Assembly: GCA_910584285.1 (NCBI GenBank)
Contig: CAJTYK010000001.1
Location: forward strand, 1-64,000
Direction: 5' to 3'
Source of the DNA: an uncultured Oscillospiraceae bacterium
Lineage (GTDB): Bacteria > Bacillota > Clostridia > Oscillospirales > Oscillospiraceae
DNA: 64,000 nucleotides
The notes under the pieces were generated by a model. It did not search any database. It saw nothing but the letters and a program-made list of their open reading frames with translations, and was not told where the DNA came from. How positions within the stretch are numbered: the first letter of the stretch is position 1; the number at the start of each line of letters is the position of its first letter. The position numbers and the translations under genes were made by a program. Shown in pieces: positions 1 to 7,821 of this stretch.

Positions 1-385
1 TGGTGTGGCCGGTGGAGTCCATCTTGTTCACCGCCAGCACCACCGGCTTCCGGGATCGCTGGAGCATCCCCGCCACCTCCTGATCGGCGGCGGTCATGCC
101 GGTGCGGATGTCGCACACAAAGACGATCACCGTGGCGGCGGCGATGGCGATCTCCGCCTGCTCCCGCATGAAGGACAGGATCTGGTTGTCCGTCCCCGGC
201 TCGATGCCGCCGGTGTCCACCAGGTCAAAGGTACGGCCCCGCCACTCCGCCTGGGCGTACAGCCTGTCCCGGGTGACCCCGGGGGTGTCCTCCACGATGG
301 ACAGGCGCTTTCCCGTCAATTTATTAAACAGCATGGATTTGCCCACGTTGGGGCGGCCTACAATGGCCACCAGGGGCCTTGCCAT
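1..385 (-). CDS. der: GTPase Der (EngA), N-terminal part only
   Basis: Der is a double-GTPase needed for 50S ribosome assembly. Only the first 128 residues lie in the window; the gene runs off the left edge. The minus strand reads [17 protein letters not shown] at the start, giving the first G domain's P-loop, followed by the switch I stretch DTPGVTRDR and the G3 motif DTGG, and then NKMDSTGHT. The order and spacing match the first G domain of Der rather than Era. The ATG at 385 is preceded by a good AAGGAGG site at about 391-398. A possible -10 (TATACT on the minus strand) lies at about 436-441. The second G domain and KH-like domain cannot be seen. Confidence 0.9.
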   Translation of the reverse strand, partial: MARPLVAIVGRPNVGKSMLFNKLTGKRLSIVEDTPGVTRDRLYAQAEWRGRTFDLVDTGGIEPGTDNQILSFMREQAEIAIAAATVIVFVCDIRTGMTAADQEVAGMLQRSRKPVVLAVNKMDSTGHT

Positions 386-516
386 GAGGATCCCTCCTTG
401 GGCCGGAGCCCTCCGGCCAAATGCTTTTCCTTGATAGTATACCAAACCTTTCCCAAAAAAGATAGAGGTTTTTTCCCGATATCCCACCCGCCTGGAAAAA
501 TTTTTCCCGTTCCCAC

Positions 517-544
517 TAAACTTTTCAAGAAGCCTGCCGAATAA
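517..544 (+). promoter_or_regulatory. Sigma-28 (FliA/SigD) promoter of the flagellin gene
   Basis: TAAACTTT (517-524), an 11-nt spacer (525-535) and GCCGAATAA (536-544) match the class 3 flagellar consensus TAAAGTTT-N11-GCCGATAA almost exactly. It points at the flagellin gene and lies about 300 nt upstream of its start, implying a long 5' leader. No good sigma-A promoter was seen closer to the gene. Confidence 0.75.
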
Positions 545-551
545 GTAAGTG

Positions 552-844
552 AACGGCCCGGGGAACCTCACCTCCCCCGCCCCGTTCAGGGCACCCCCGG
601 TTCCGGGCCGGGGGGGCCGCACCCCAGCGCCGGACAAGCGGAGCACCCCGGCCAGGTTGTTCCAGGAAATCCGGGGCCCCGCGTGAGCCCAGCGAAGCGG
701 GTCACGTGGGGAGAGGAGGCACAGCGTAGGGAGCGAGCTTTCCCGCTTGCGGGGAAGCGAGCGATCCGAAGCTTGTGCCGACGACGCGCGGACGCAATGG
801 ATGGCGAAAGCGCGAAATAAATTTTATAAAAGGAGTTTATGATC
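552..844 (+). other. Long structured 5' leader of the flagellin mRNA
   Basis: About 290 non-coding bases separate the sigma-28 promoter from the flagellin start. They are rich in self-complementary segments: a GAACGG/CCGTTC pair around 547-588, a 13-bp CCCC-CGTGA-CCC type stem around 677-713 with an AGCGAAGC loop, and GCTTtCCCGC pairing with GCGGGgAAGC around 738-765. The last 40 nt before AGGAG (831-835) are less structured. I do not recognise a known riboswitch class. A role in mRNA stability or translational timing of the abundant flagellin is inference. Confidence 0.5.
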
Positions 845-2947
845 ATGCGTATTCAGCACAATATTATGGCTATGAATGCCTACCGGAACTACACCAACAA
901 CGTGGCCGCCATGAAGAAGAATCTGGAGAAGCTGTCCTCCGGCTACAAGATCAACCGCGCCGGCGACGACGCCGCCGGTCTGGCCATTTCCGAGAAGATG
1001 CGGGCCCAGATCACCGGCCTGGAGACCGCCCAGAAGAACGCCAAGGACGGCATCAGCCTGGTGCAGACCGCCGAGGGCGCCCTGACCGAGGTGCACGATA
1101 TGCTCAACCGTATGGTGGAGCTGGCCACCCAGTCCGCCAACGGCACCTATGACAACGACACCGACCGGTACCAGATGCAGAAAGAGGTTGACCAGCTGCT
1201 CAGCGAGATCAACCGCATTCGCGACAGCTCCAACTTCAACGGCATCAAGCTGCTCAACGGCACCCTGGGCCTGAACACTGAGGCGTTCAGCTTCTCCGAG
1301 GCCGCCGCCGTGGAGGCCAGCGACGGCAAGATCGCCGGTACTGCCCTGGCTGTGAACGATGCCGCATTCCATGGCGAAGTAGCTGGCAACGCCACTCAGA
1401 CCGCCCCCGGTTTCACCATCGACTTTGGTACGTTGGCCGGCACCACTACTGCGGCAAACCAAACCTTGAAGTTCAATATCTTGGGTCAGGATATTACAGC
1501 CGACCTGGGTACCGCCGGCGCTAAGACGGCCAACGACATTGCTGGGGCGGCACGGACGGAACTGCTCAAATCCGCCATCGGCGTGGACAAGGCCACCGGT
1601 GCAGTCGCTGCCGGTGGTGTAGGCGACAATGATGCCGTCAAGATCGGTGATTTCGTATTCAGCGTCGGCGCCGCCGCAAACGGCGAAGTTACCTTCACCT
1701 TTGAAGGCCATTTTGCTGGTACTGACTACAAAGCCAAAGGCGGCACTGACTATTTCACGGAAGACCAGGCTAAAGCGATCAACGCCGCAATTGGCCAAGG
1801 CGTTAAGATGGTTGCGGGCGGCAGCGCCGATGCCGTGATTACCGGAAGTCCGATTCACGACACCACCAAGGTCGAATACGCCAAGGCCAAGACCCCCAGC
1901 ACTATGGCCGGCGTGGACATCGACATCTCCAAACTTGTGGCTCAGGGCAACACCCTGACCATCGACGGCAAGACCTATATGTTCCAAACCGAGGCCACTG
2001 CTCCCACCGCTCCCAACGGTGAAACCATCATCGACGTCAGCGCGGGCAAGACCGACGAGGAGCGCGTCCACATGGCTGTTGACCTGCTGTCCAATGAGGC
2101 CAAGATCACCGGCATGACCGATGGCGCCACCAACGGCCGCGAGTGGAAGATCTCCTCCGCCGGCGGCACCAAGATCCACATCGACCAGATTGTCGGCACC
2201 ACCGACACCACCAAGGCCCTCAAGACCTACGCCGACGTGGCCGCGGTGATCTCCGGTACGAAGCCCGCCACCTCCGCCGAGAACGTGGGCACCAACATTA
2301 AGATTGACAACGCCAAGGTCGCCGAGGGCAACGTCCTGAACATTGACGGCGTCAAGTATGTGTTCACCGAGGATAAGACCGTCAAAACTGACACCAAAGA
2401 CACCAAGTACGTGCAGTTCACCAAGGGCGGAAGCGATGCCGCCACCAACCTCCAGGCGGCGATCGATGGCTCTACGATCAATGACGCCAAGGACACCGTC
2501 ACTGTCCGGGCCGCCACCGCTGACGACAAGGCCCCCATGGTGTTGGGCAAGGGCCTGACCCTCCAGATCGGCGACACCAGCGACGACTTCAACCAGCTGA
2601 ATGTGGCCGTGCAGGATATGAACGCTGAGTCCCTGGGCATCGGCAATCTGAAGATCGACACCGAGGAGGCCGCCCAGGCCGCGATCAACAAGATCAAGAC
2701 CGCCATCAACACCGTGTCCGACGTCCGCGGTACTCTGGGCGCCACCCAGAACCGTCTGGATCACACCATCAACAACCTGTCCGTCATGACCGAGAACATC
2801 CAGGACGCGGAGTCCACCATCCGCGACACCGACGTGGCCGAGGAAATGATGGCCTACACCAAGAACAACATCCTGATCCAGTCCGCCCAGGCCATGCTGG
2901 CCCAGGCCAACCAGGTTCCCCAGGGTGTCCTCCAGCTCCTCCAGTAA
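845..2947 (+). CDS. fliC: Flagellin with large surface-exposed variable region
   Basis: Filament subunit exported through the flagellar type III system and assembled on the cell surface. The conserved N-terminal D0/D1 helices ([26 protein letters not shown], residues 1-150) and C-terminal D1/D0 helices ([17 protein letters not shown] to [11 protein letters not shown], last 100 residues) are intact. The middle, residues about 150-590, is a Thr/Ala/Gly-rich D2/D3 insertion holding two similar units with the cores [13 protein letters not shown] and [13 protein letters not shown]. At 700 aa it is well above the 270-500 aa typical of Firmicutes. I saw no HExxH in the insertion, so it is not an obvious flagellinolysin. 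The ATG at 845 is chosen over the in-frame ATG at 839 because AGGAG (831-835) is then 9 nt away rather than 3 and family members start MRIQ. No other flagellar gene is nearby. Confidence 0.95.
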   Translation: MRIQHNIMAMNAYRNYTNNVAAMKKNLEKLSSGYKINRAGDDAAGLAISEKMRAQITGLETAQKNAKDGISLVQTAEGALTEVHDMLNRMVELATQSANGTYDNDTDRYQMQKEVDQLLSEINRIRDSSNFNGIKLLNGTLGLNTEAFSFSEAAAVEASDGKIAGTALAVNDAAFHGEVAGNATQTAPGFTIDFGTLAGTTTAANQTLKFNILGQDITADLGTAGAKTANDIAGAARTELLKSAIGVDKATGAVAAGGVGDNDAVKIGDFVFSVGAAANGEVTFTFEGHFAGTDYKAKGGTDYFTEDQAKAINAAIGQGVKMVAGGSADAVITGSPIHDTTKVEYAKAKTPSTMAGVDIDISKLVAQGNTLTIDGKTYMFQTEATAPTAPNGETIIDVSAGKTDEERVHMAVDLLSNEAKITGMTDGATNGREWKISSAGGTKIHIDQIVGTTDTTKALKTYADVAAVISGTKPATSAENVGTNIKIDNAKVAEGNVLNIDGVKYVFTEDKTVKTDTKDTKYVQFTKGGSDAATNLQAAIDGSTINDAKDTVTVRAATADDKAPMVLGKGLTLQIGDTSDDFNQLNVAVQDMNAESLGIGNLKIDTEEAAQAAINKIKTAINTVSDVRGTLGATQNRLDHTINNLSVMTENIQDAESTIRDTDVAEEMMAYTKNNILIQSAQAMLAQANQVPQGVLQLLQ

Positions 2948-2988
2948 GAAGCTGGAACTCTTGGCAAAAACCGCATAGACCCGTTCTG

Positions 2989-3022
2989 ATTCCCCCCCGG
3001 CCAAGCCGGGGGGGAATTTTTT
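2989..3022 (+). terminator. Rho-independent terminator after flagellin
   Basis: A 12-bp stem, ATTCCCCCCCGG (2989-3000) with CCGGGGGGGAAT (3006-3017) around loop CCAAG, is followed by TTTTT. A perfect classic terminator 42 nt after the flagellin stop. Confidence 0.93.
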
Positions 3023-3049
3023 GACAAACGCCCGCGGGTATGCTAAAAT
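3021..3049 (+). promoter_or_regulatory. Sigma-A promoter for the HAD phosphatase gene
   Basis: TTGACA (3021-3026), a 17-bp spacer and TAAAAT (3044-3049), with an extended TGC just before the -10. It starts inside the T-tract of the flagellin terminator, so the two transcription units are packed back to back. Confidence 0.75.
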
Positions 3050-3101
3050 GGATTTGATTTCCGGTTATCATAGACAACCGGCCGCAAAAAGGGGGACGCC
3101 C

Positions 3102-3902
3102 ATGGGCAACCTGTCGGAAAAGCGCCTGTTCCTGCTGGACATGGACGGCACCATCTATCTGGATCGCACCCTGTTCCCCGGCACGCTCCCCTTTTTAGAG
3201 GCGGTGCGGGCCCAGGGCGGGCGGTATCTGTTTCTCACCAACAACTCCTCCAAGTCGGTGGACGCCTATATTGAAAAGCTGAGCGGCATGGGCGTGGCCG
3301 CCGTCCGGGAGGATTTCCTCACCTCAGTGGACGCGCTGATCGCGGATCTGGCGGCGCGTCCCCCCTTCCGCCTGTGCTACGCCTTCGGCACAAAGAGCTT
3401 TCAAAGCCAGCTCCGGGCGGCGGGGGTTCCCGTCACCGACCGGCTTGAGGACGGGGTGGACTGCCTGCTGATCGGCTTTGACACGGAGCTGACCTTTCAA
3501 AAGCTGGAGAACGCCTGCATCCTGCTGAACCGGGGGGTGGAGTTTATCGCCACCAATCCGGACTGGGTGTGCCCCACCTGGTACGGCTCGGTGCCCGACT
3601 GCGGCAGCGTGTGCGAGATGCTGTACCGGGCCACCGGCCGCCGCCCCCGGGTCATCGGCAAGCCCCAGCCCGCCATGGCGCGGCTGGCGCTGGAGCGGAC
3701 GGGCTTCCCGCCCCAGGTGGCGCTGGTGGTGGGGGATCGGCTGTATACCGACGTGGCCTGCGGGGCCAACGCCGGGATCGACACCGCCTTCGTCCTGTCC
3801 GGCGAGGGGACGCGGGAGGATTTAGCGGGAGGCGGCGTGACGCCGACCTGGGTCTTTGACGACATCTCCGCCCTGCACCGGGCCTGGATCGGGGCGGGCT
3901 GA
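3102..3902 (+). CDS. HAD-superfamily phosphatase, NagD/p-nitrophenylphosphatase type
   Basis: Predicted cytosolic Mg-dependent phosphatase of 266 aa, the normal size for HAD subclass IIA. Motif I is DMDGTIYLD near residue 13, with both catalytic aspartates. Motif II is LTNNSS. The late KPQP lysine region and motif IV GDRLYTDVACGANAG complete the active site. The substrate of such proteins is usually a small sugar or nucleotide phosphate; it cannot be assigned here. The start at 3102 follows an AGGGGG-like site; an upstream in-frame TTG at 3021 overlaps the promoter and was rejected. The gene is 43 nt upstream of the MFS gene, so they may be co-transcribed. Confidence 0.88.
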   Translation: MGNLSEKRLFLLDMDGTIYLDRTLFPGTLPFLEAVRAQGGRYLFLTNNSSKSVDAYIEKLSGMGVAAVREDFLTSVDALIADLAARPPFRLCYAFGTKSFQSQLRAAGVPVTDRLEDGVDCLLIGFDTELTFQKLENACILLNRGVEFIATNPDWVCPTWYGSVPDCGSVCEMLYRATGRRPRVIGKPQPAMARLALERTGFPPQVALVVGDRLYTDVACGANAGIDTAFVLSGEGTREDLAGGGVTPTWVFDDISALHRAWIGAG

Positions 3903-3945
3903 TCCGCTCAGGCGGGCGCATCACATTGGGAAAGAGAGTGGAACC

Positions 3946-5292
3946 ATGAACGAGCTGAAGCTGAACAACAAGCGCACGATTCTGGTAGGGCTGGCCTTTC
4001 TGTCCATCTGCGCCTTCTGGCAGATGTACGACAACTTGATCCCCCTCATACTCCGGCGCACCTTCGCCCTGGACGAGTCCCTCACCGGCATGATCATGGC
4101 GGCGGACAACGTGCTGGCGCTGTTCCTGCTGCCCCTGTTTGGCGGTCTGTCCGACAAATGCGGCATGGGCAAGCTGGGCCGCCGCACGCCGTTCATCCTG
4201 GCGGGCACCGCCGGGGCGGTGGTGCTGATGAACCTGCTGCCCATTCTGGACAACAGCTACGCCGCGGAAGCGGCTCCCTTCAAGCTGGCCAGTTTTGTGG
4301 TGGTGCTGGGCCTGCTGCTCATCGCCATGGGTACCTACCGCTCCCCGGCGGTGGCCCTGATGCCCGACGTGACCCCCAAGCCCCTGCGCTCCAAGGCCAA
4401 CGCCATCATCAACCTGATGGGGGCGGTGGGCGGGGTGCTCTACCTGGGGGTAAGCGCCGTGCTCTACCCCGCCTCCAAGACCGGGGGCGCGGCCCATGTG
4501 GACTACCAGCCGCTGTTTCTGATCGTGGCGCTGATCATGGTGATTGCGGTGGCGGTACTGCTGCTCACCATCCGGGAGCCCAAGCTGGCGGCGGAGAACC
4601 AGGCGCTGGAGCAGCGGCACCCGGAGTGGAATCTGGCCCATGACGACGGCAGCGGCCACGAGACCCTGCCCGCCCCGGTGAAGCGGAGCCTGGGCTTTCT
4701 GCTGGCCTCCATCGCCCTGTGGTTCATCGGCTACAACGGCGTGACGACCTGGTGGTCGAACTATACGGCAGAGGTGATGGGAGCGGGCTTGCAGGGCACC
4801 AACATCTGCCTCACCGTAGCCACCGTGGGGGCTATCGTGTCCTATATTCCCATCGGCGTTCTGGCCTCCAAGGTGGGGCGCAAGCGCACCATCCAGGCGG
4901 GGGTGGTGCTGCTGGCCAGCTGCTTCCTGGCGGGCTACCTGCTCACCGTCCGGGCCACCGCCATCACCCCCATCATGTACGTGGCCTTCGCCCTGGTGGG
5001 GCTGGCCTGGGCGGCCATCAACGTCAACTCCCTGCCCATGGTGGTGGAGATGTGCCGGGGCTCCGATGTGGGCAAGTTCACCGGCTACTACTACACCGCC
5101 TCCATGGCGGCCCAGGTGGTCACCCCGGTGCTGGCGGGCACGCTGATGAAGCATATCAGCTATCAGATTCTGTTCCCCTACGCCGCGTTCTTCGTGGCCA
5201 TGAGCTTTGTCACCATGCTGTTCGTCCGCCACGGCGACAGCAAGGCGGAGGCCAAGACCGGCCTGGATGCCTTTGAGGACATGGACGACTGA
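3946..5292 (+). CDS. MFS transporter, SLC45/GPH-like sugar transporter family
   Basis: Integral membrane permease of 448 aa with about 12 hydrophobic segments. The loop after helix 2 reads GGLSDKCGMGKLGRRTPFILAG-like (residues about 65-85), which has the GRRTPF signature of the SLC45 sucrose/GPH-type sugar:cation symporters. A second-half counterpart is GVLASKVGRKRTIQAG. The central loop near residue 215-235 is hydrophilic. The substrate is not identifiable; a glycoside or disaccharide is likely. The ATG at 3946 is preceded by GGGAAAGAGAG, and the upstream part of the open frame overlaps the HAD gene and was left out. Followed directly by a hairpin that could end transcription. Confidence 0.85.
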   Translation: MNELKLNNKRTILVGLAFLSICAFWQMYDNLIPLILRRTFALDESLTGMIMAADNVLALFLLPLFGGLSDKCGMGKLGRRTPFILAGTAGAVVLMNLLPILDNSYAAEAAPFKLASFVVVLGLLLIAMGTYRSPAVALMPDVTPKPLRSKANAIINLMGAVGGVLYLGVSAVLYPASKTGGAAHVDYQPLFLIVALIMVIAVAVLLLTIREPKLAAENQALEQRHPEWNLAHDDGSGHETLPAPVKRSLGFLLASIALWFIGYNGVTTWWSNYTAEVMGAGLQGTNICLTVATVGAIVSYIPIGVLASKVGRKRTIQAGVVLLASCFLAGYLLTVRATAITPIMYVAFALVGLAWAAINVNSLPMVVEMCRGSDVGKFTGYYYTASMAAQVVTPVLAGTLMKHISYQILFPYAAFFVAMSFVTMLFVRHGDSKAEAKTGLDAFEDMDD

Positions 5293-5413
5293 GTTCCTTT
5301 TTCTCGAGAGAAAAAGGAACCGAAAAGGGTCTTAGACCCGCGAGCTTGAAAGCGTTACCACCGGGGATGAAAAGGAAACGCTTTTTGCTCGACAACGAAA
5401 CAACAGCGTTTCG
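5293..5413. repeat. String of hairpins (terminator-like repeat) between MFS and GDPD genes
   Basis: A 13-bp perfect stem, GTTCCTTTTTCTC (5293-5305) with GAGAAAAAGGAAC (5308-5320), starts right after the MFS stop. It is followed by GGGTCTTAGACCC, by a long inverted pair CGAGC..AAAGCGTT (5341-5356) with AACGCTTT..GCTCG (5377-5391), and by CGAAAC (5396-5401) with GTTTCG (5408-5413). The first hairpin resembles the terminal hairpins of the element at 63133-63318. It may terminate MFS transcription; the regular arrangement suggests a dispersed repeat. Confidence 0.6.
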
Positions 5414-5443
5414 ATACGTGTTTTAGAACAAGGAGAGAGTTAT

Positions 5444-6271
5444 ATGAAACTTGGGACAAAAATCGGCCTTGCCGCTCTGGGGGCGGCGGGGGCGTGGTGC
5501 GCCCTGCTCCGGCCCCGGCGGAACCAGCCGGGCTGGGACAAGCTGGCAGGCGTGAAGTATGCCCACCGGGGCCTCCACAACGCGGACAAGGGCGTGCCGG
5601 AGAACTCCATGGCCGCCTTCCAGCTGGCGGTGGAGGCCGGCTTCGGCGCGGAGCTGGACGTCCACCTGATGGCGGACGGCAACCTGGCGGTGGTGCACGA
5701 CAGCGACCTGACCCGGGTGTGCGGCAAACCGGGGATCATCGAGGAGCTGGTGGAGGAGGATCTCATCGAGTACCCGCTGATGGGAACAGAGGAGCTGATC
5801 CCCCTGTTCCAGGAGGTGCTGGAGCTGTTTGAGGGCAAGACGCCCCTGATCATTGAATTGAAGGTGGAGGGCGGCAACGCCAATGCCCTCACCGACGCGG
5901 TAATGGCCATGCTGGAGGACTGGAACGGCGTCTACTGCCTGGAGTCCTTCCACCCCGGCGTGCTGCTGCGGCTAAAGGAGCGCTACCCCTGGGTGCTCCG
6001 GGGCCAGCTCAGCCAGAACTTTCTCAAGGGGAGCGAGGTGCACGGCCTGTCCCTGCCGGCCCGGTTTCTCCTCACTAACCTGCTCACCACCGCATTCACG
6101 GGGCCCGACTTCGTGGCCTACAAGTGGCAGGATCGGAAAAACCCCTCCCTGCGGCTGATGCGGGCGCTGTACGGCGTCCATGAGGTGGGCTGGACTGTCC
6201 GGGATCGGCAGACCCTGGACGATCTGGAGGCAGACGGCGTGCCCGCCATCTTCGAGGGCTTTCTGCCCTGA
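5444..6271 (+). CDS. Glycerophosphodiester phosphodiesterase (GDPD), membrane-anchored
   Basis: Hydrolyses glycerophosphodiesters (deacylated phospholipids or teichoic-acid parts) to glycerol 3-phosphate and an alcohol. The 275-aa protein has a short N-terminal hydrophobic segment (residues 5-22) that could be an anchor, then the GDPD TIM barrel. It has HRGLH near residue 40, PENS near 52, the metal-binding ELDVHLMADGNLAVVHD near 66-82 and, later, LIIELK. All of the catalytic His/Glu/Asp set of the family is present. A clear AAGGAGAG site precedes the ATG. It stands alone between two hairpin regions. Confidence 0.92.
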   Translation: MKLGTKIGLAALGAAGAWCALLRPRRNQPGWDKLAGVKYAHRGLHNADKGVPENSMAAFQLAVEAGFGAELDVHLMADGNLAVVHDSDLTRVCGKPGIIEELVEEDLIEYPLMGTEELIPLFQEVLELFEGKTPLIIELKVEGGNANALTDAVMAMLEDWNGVYCLESFHPGVLLRLKERYPWVLRGQLSQNFLKGSEVHGLSLPARFLLTNLLTTAFTGPDFVAYKWQDRKNPSLRLMRALYGVHEVGWTVRDRQTLDDLEADGVPAIFEGFLP

Positions 6272-6299
6272 TTTCCCATCTGAAGATTTTGCGCACTTG

Positions 6300-6332
6300 G
6301 GGCTCAATGCACAGTTTTTGTGCATTGAGCCC
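6300..6332. terminator. Strong inverted repeat after GDPD gene
   Basis: A perfect 14-bp stem, GGGCTCAATGCACA (6300-6313) with TGTGCATTGAGCCC (6319-6332), and a 5-nt loop. The T-run after it is poor, so termination is likely but not certain. Confidence 0.55.
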
Positions 6333-6435
6333 GTTCTGTCCATAGCTTGTCCTCCGCCATTCTCGTATACTTTCTCTTAGTGAAGCTGCCCCGCCGCTGA
6401 GCCGGCGGGGGCTGCTTGATCAAGGAGGAGCGCAT

Positions 6436-7305
6436 ATGCGTACTGCCATCGTGACGGACACCAACAGCGGGATCAGCGTGGCCCAGGGCCGGGAGCTGGG
6501 GTGTTTTGTGTTGCCAATGCCCCTGCTGGTGGACGGGGAAATCCGGTACGAGGGGGTGGATCTCACGTCGGACGAGTTCTACGCCGCCCTGCTGGCTGGG
6601 CGGGATCTGTCCACCTCCCAGCCCTCCCCCGGCGATGTGATGGATCTCTGGGACCGGGTGCTGGAGGAGTACGACGCCCTGGTGTATATCCCCATGTCCA
6701 GCGGGCTCAGCGCCTCCTGCCAGACCGCCATGGGGCTGGCGGAGAGCTATGATGGCCGGGTGCAGGTGGCGGATCTCCGGCGGATCTCGGTGACCCAGAA
6801 GCTGGCGGTGCTGGACGGGCTGGAGCTGGCTAAGCTGGGCCTCACCGCCGTGGAGATCCGGCAGGAGCTGGAGCGGGTGGCCATGGATGCCATGATCTAC
6901 ATCGGCGTAGAGACGCTGACCTATCTGCGGCGAGGAGGCCGGGTGACCCCGGCGGCGGCCGCCCTGGGCAGCCTGCTGAACATCAAGCCCCTACTAAAGA
7001 TCAAGGGGGATCGGCTGGACGCCTTCGCCAAGGTGCGGGGGGTGAAAGCCTGCAAGCAGCGGGCGGTGGAGGCGCTCCACGAGAGCGTGGAGGAGTTCCA
7101 GGCCAAGGGCTGGGACTTCGTGGTGGGCACTGCCCACACCTACCGCACCCCGGAGGAGATCCGGGACTGGCAGCGCACCCTGGAGGACAACTTCCCCGGC
7201 CTGCCCGCCTACCACGGGGAGCTGGCCCTCAGCATCGGCTGCCACACCGGGCCGGGGGCCTTCGGCCTGGGCCTGGTGCGGCGGGTGGAGCTGCCCAAAC
7301 AATAA
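6436..7305 (+). CDS. DegV family fatty-acid-binding protein
   Basis: A 289-aa DegV protein; members bind a fatty acid and some act as FakB, presenting it to the FakA kinase. It starts RTAIVTDTNSGIS, with the usual DegV N-terminal D-S/T pair. It carries TSQPSPGDV near residue 58, the loop YIPMSSGLSASCQTA near 80-95, and the C-terminal pattern with IGCHTGPGAFGLG. No FakA gene is nearby. AAGGAGGAG precedes the ATG. The neighbours are unrelated, so it is probably monocistronic, ended by the terminator at 7313. Confidence 0.93.
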   Translation: MRTAIVTDTNSGISVAQGRELGCFVLPMPLLVDGEIRYEGVDLTSDEFYAALLAGRDLSTSQPSPGDVMDLWDRVLEEYDALVYIPMSSGLSASCQTAMGLAESYDGRVQVADLRRISVTQKLAVLDGLELAKLGLTAVEIRQELERVAMDAMIYIGVETLTYLRRGGRVTPAAAALGSLLNIKPLLKIKGDRLDAFAKVRGVKACKQRAVEALHESVEEFQAKGWDFVVGTAHTYRTPEEIRDWQRTLEDNFPGLPAYHGELALSIGCHTGPGAFGLGLVRRVELPKQ

Positions 7306-7312
7306 AATTTGC

Positions 7313-7349
7313 GCGTCCCTCCGGCCACGCCGGGGGGACGCCTTTTTTG
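7313..7349 (+). terminator. Terminator after the DegV gene
   Basis: GCGTCCC (7313-7319) pairs with GGGACGC (7335-7341), with an inner CCGG/CCGG extension, followed by CTTTTTTG. Confidence 0.9.
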
Positions 7350-7374
7350 TTTCCAGATTGTAACGATTCTTTGG

Positions 7375-7422
7375 TTGACATTGTAAACCAGTCATGGTAT
7401 GATAGGGCTACAATGTAAACCA
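7375..7422 (+). promoter_or_regulatory. Promoter and BlaI-type operators of the blaI-blaR operon
   Basis: TTGACA (7375-7380), a 17-bp spacer and TATGAT (7398-7403) form a near-consensus promoter. Two near-identical 13-mers, ACATTGTAAACCA (7378-7390) and ACAATGTAAACCA (7410-7422), flank the -10. The second forms TACA-A-TGTA, the TACA/TGTA dyad bound by BlaI/MecI repressors; the first overlaps the -35. This places the repressor on both sides of the promoter and argues for autoregulation. Confidence 0.8.
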
Positions 7423-7437
7423 AAGGAGGACTGGGCC

Positions 7438-7821
7438 ATGGACGAGATCAAACTGAGCGCCAGCGAGTGGAACGTGCTGAACTGCCTGTGGAGGGACAGC
7501 CCCCGCACGGTGATGCAGCTGGTGGCGGAGCTGGAGCAGGCGGTGGGCTGGGCTAAGAGCACCACCATCACCACCCTGCGCCGGATGGAGGAAAAGGGCC
7601 TGGTGCGGGTGGAGCAGACGGGCCGGGGCAAATCCTACACCCCCGCCGTGGAGCGGGAGCAGGCCGCCACCGCCGAGACCCACAGCTTCCTGGATCGGGT
7701 CTATCAGGGCAGCGTGGGCCTGATGATGAGCGCCATGGCGCGGCGGCAGGAGCTGTCCGCCGACGAGGTGGCCCAGCTCCGGGCCATCCTGGATCAGATT
7801 GACGAGGGGGGAGTACAATGA
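7438..7821 (+). CDS. BlaI/MecI/CopY-family transcriptional repressor
   Basis: A 127-aa penicillinase-repressor type regulator. The N-terminal winged helix contains LSASEWNVLNCLWRDSPRTV and the recognition region GWAKSTTITTLRRMEEKGLV. The short C-terminal helices dimerise and, in the family, carry the site cut by the partner BlaR1 protease. It is translated just before, and overlaps by ATGA, the M56 sensor gene, the standard BlaI-BlaR1 arrangement. The start at 7438 sits 7 nt after AAGGAGG; an upstream in-frame codon at 7399 lies inside the promoter. No beta-lactamase gene is adjacent, so the regulated target beyond itself is unknown. Confidence 0.93.
   Translation: MDEIKLSASEWNVLNCLWRDSPRTVMQLVAELEQAVGWAKSTTITTLRRMEEKGLVRVEQTGRGKSYTPAVEREQAATAETHSFLDRVYQGSVGLMMSAMARRQELSADEVAQLRAILDQIDEGGVQ

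Noticed and set aside
824..3004. 726-aa open frame antisense to the flagellin gene
   Set aside because: It mirrors the codon pattern of a real GC-rich gene on the other strand, is low complexity (Gly/Val/Leu/His) and has no family features.
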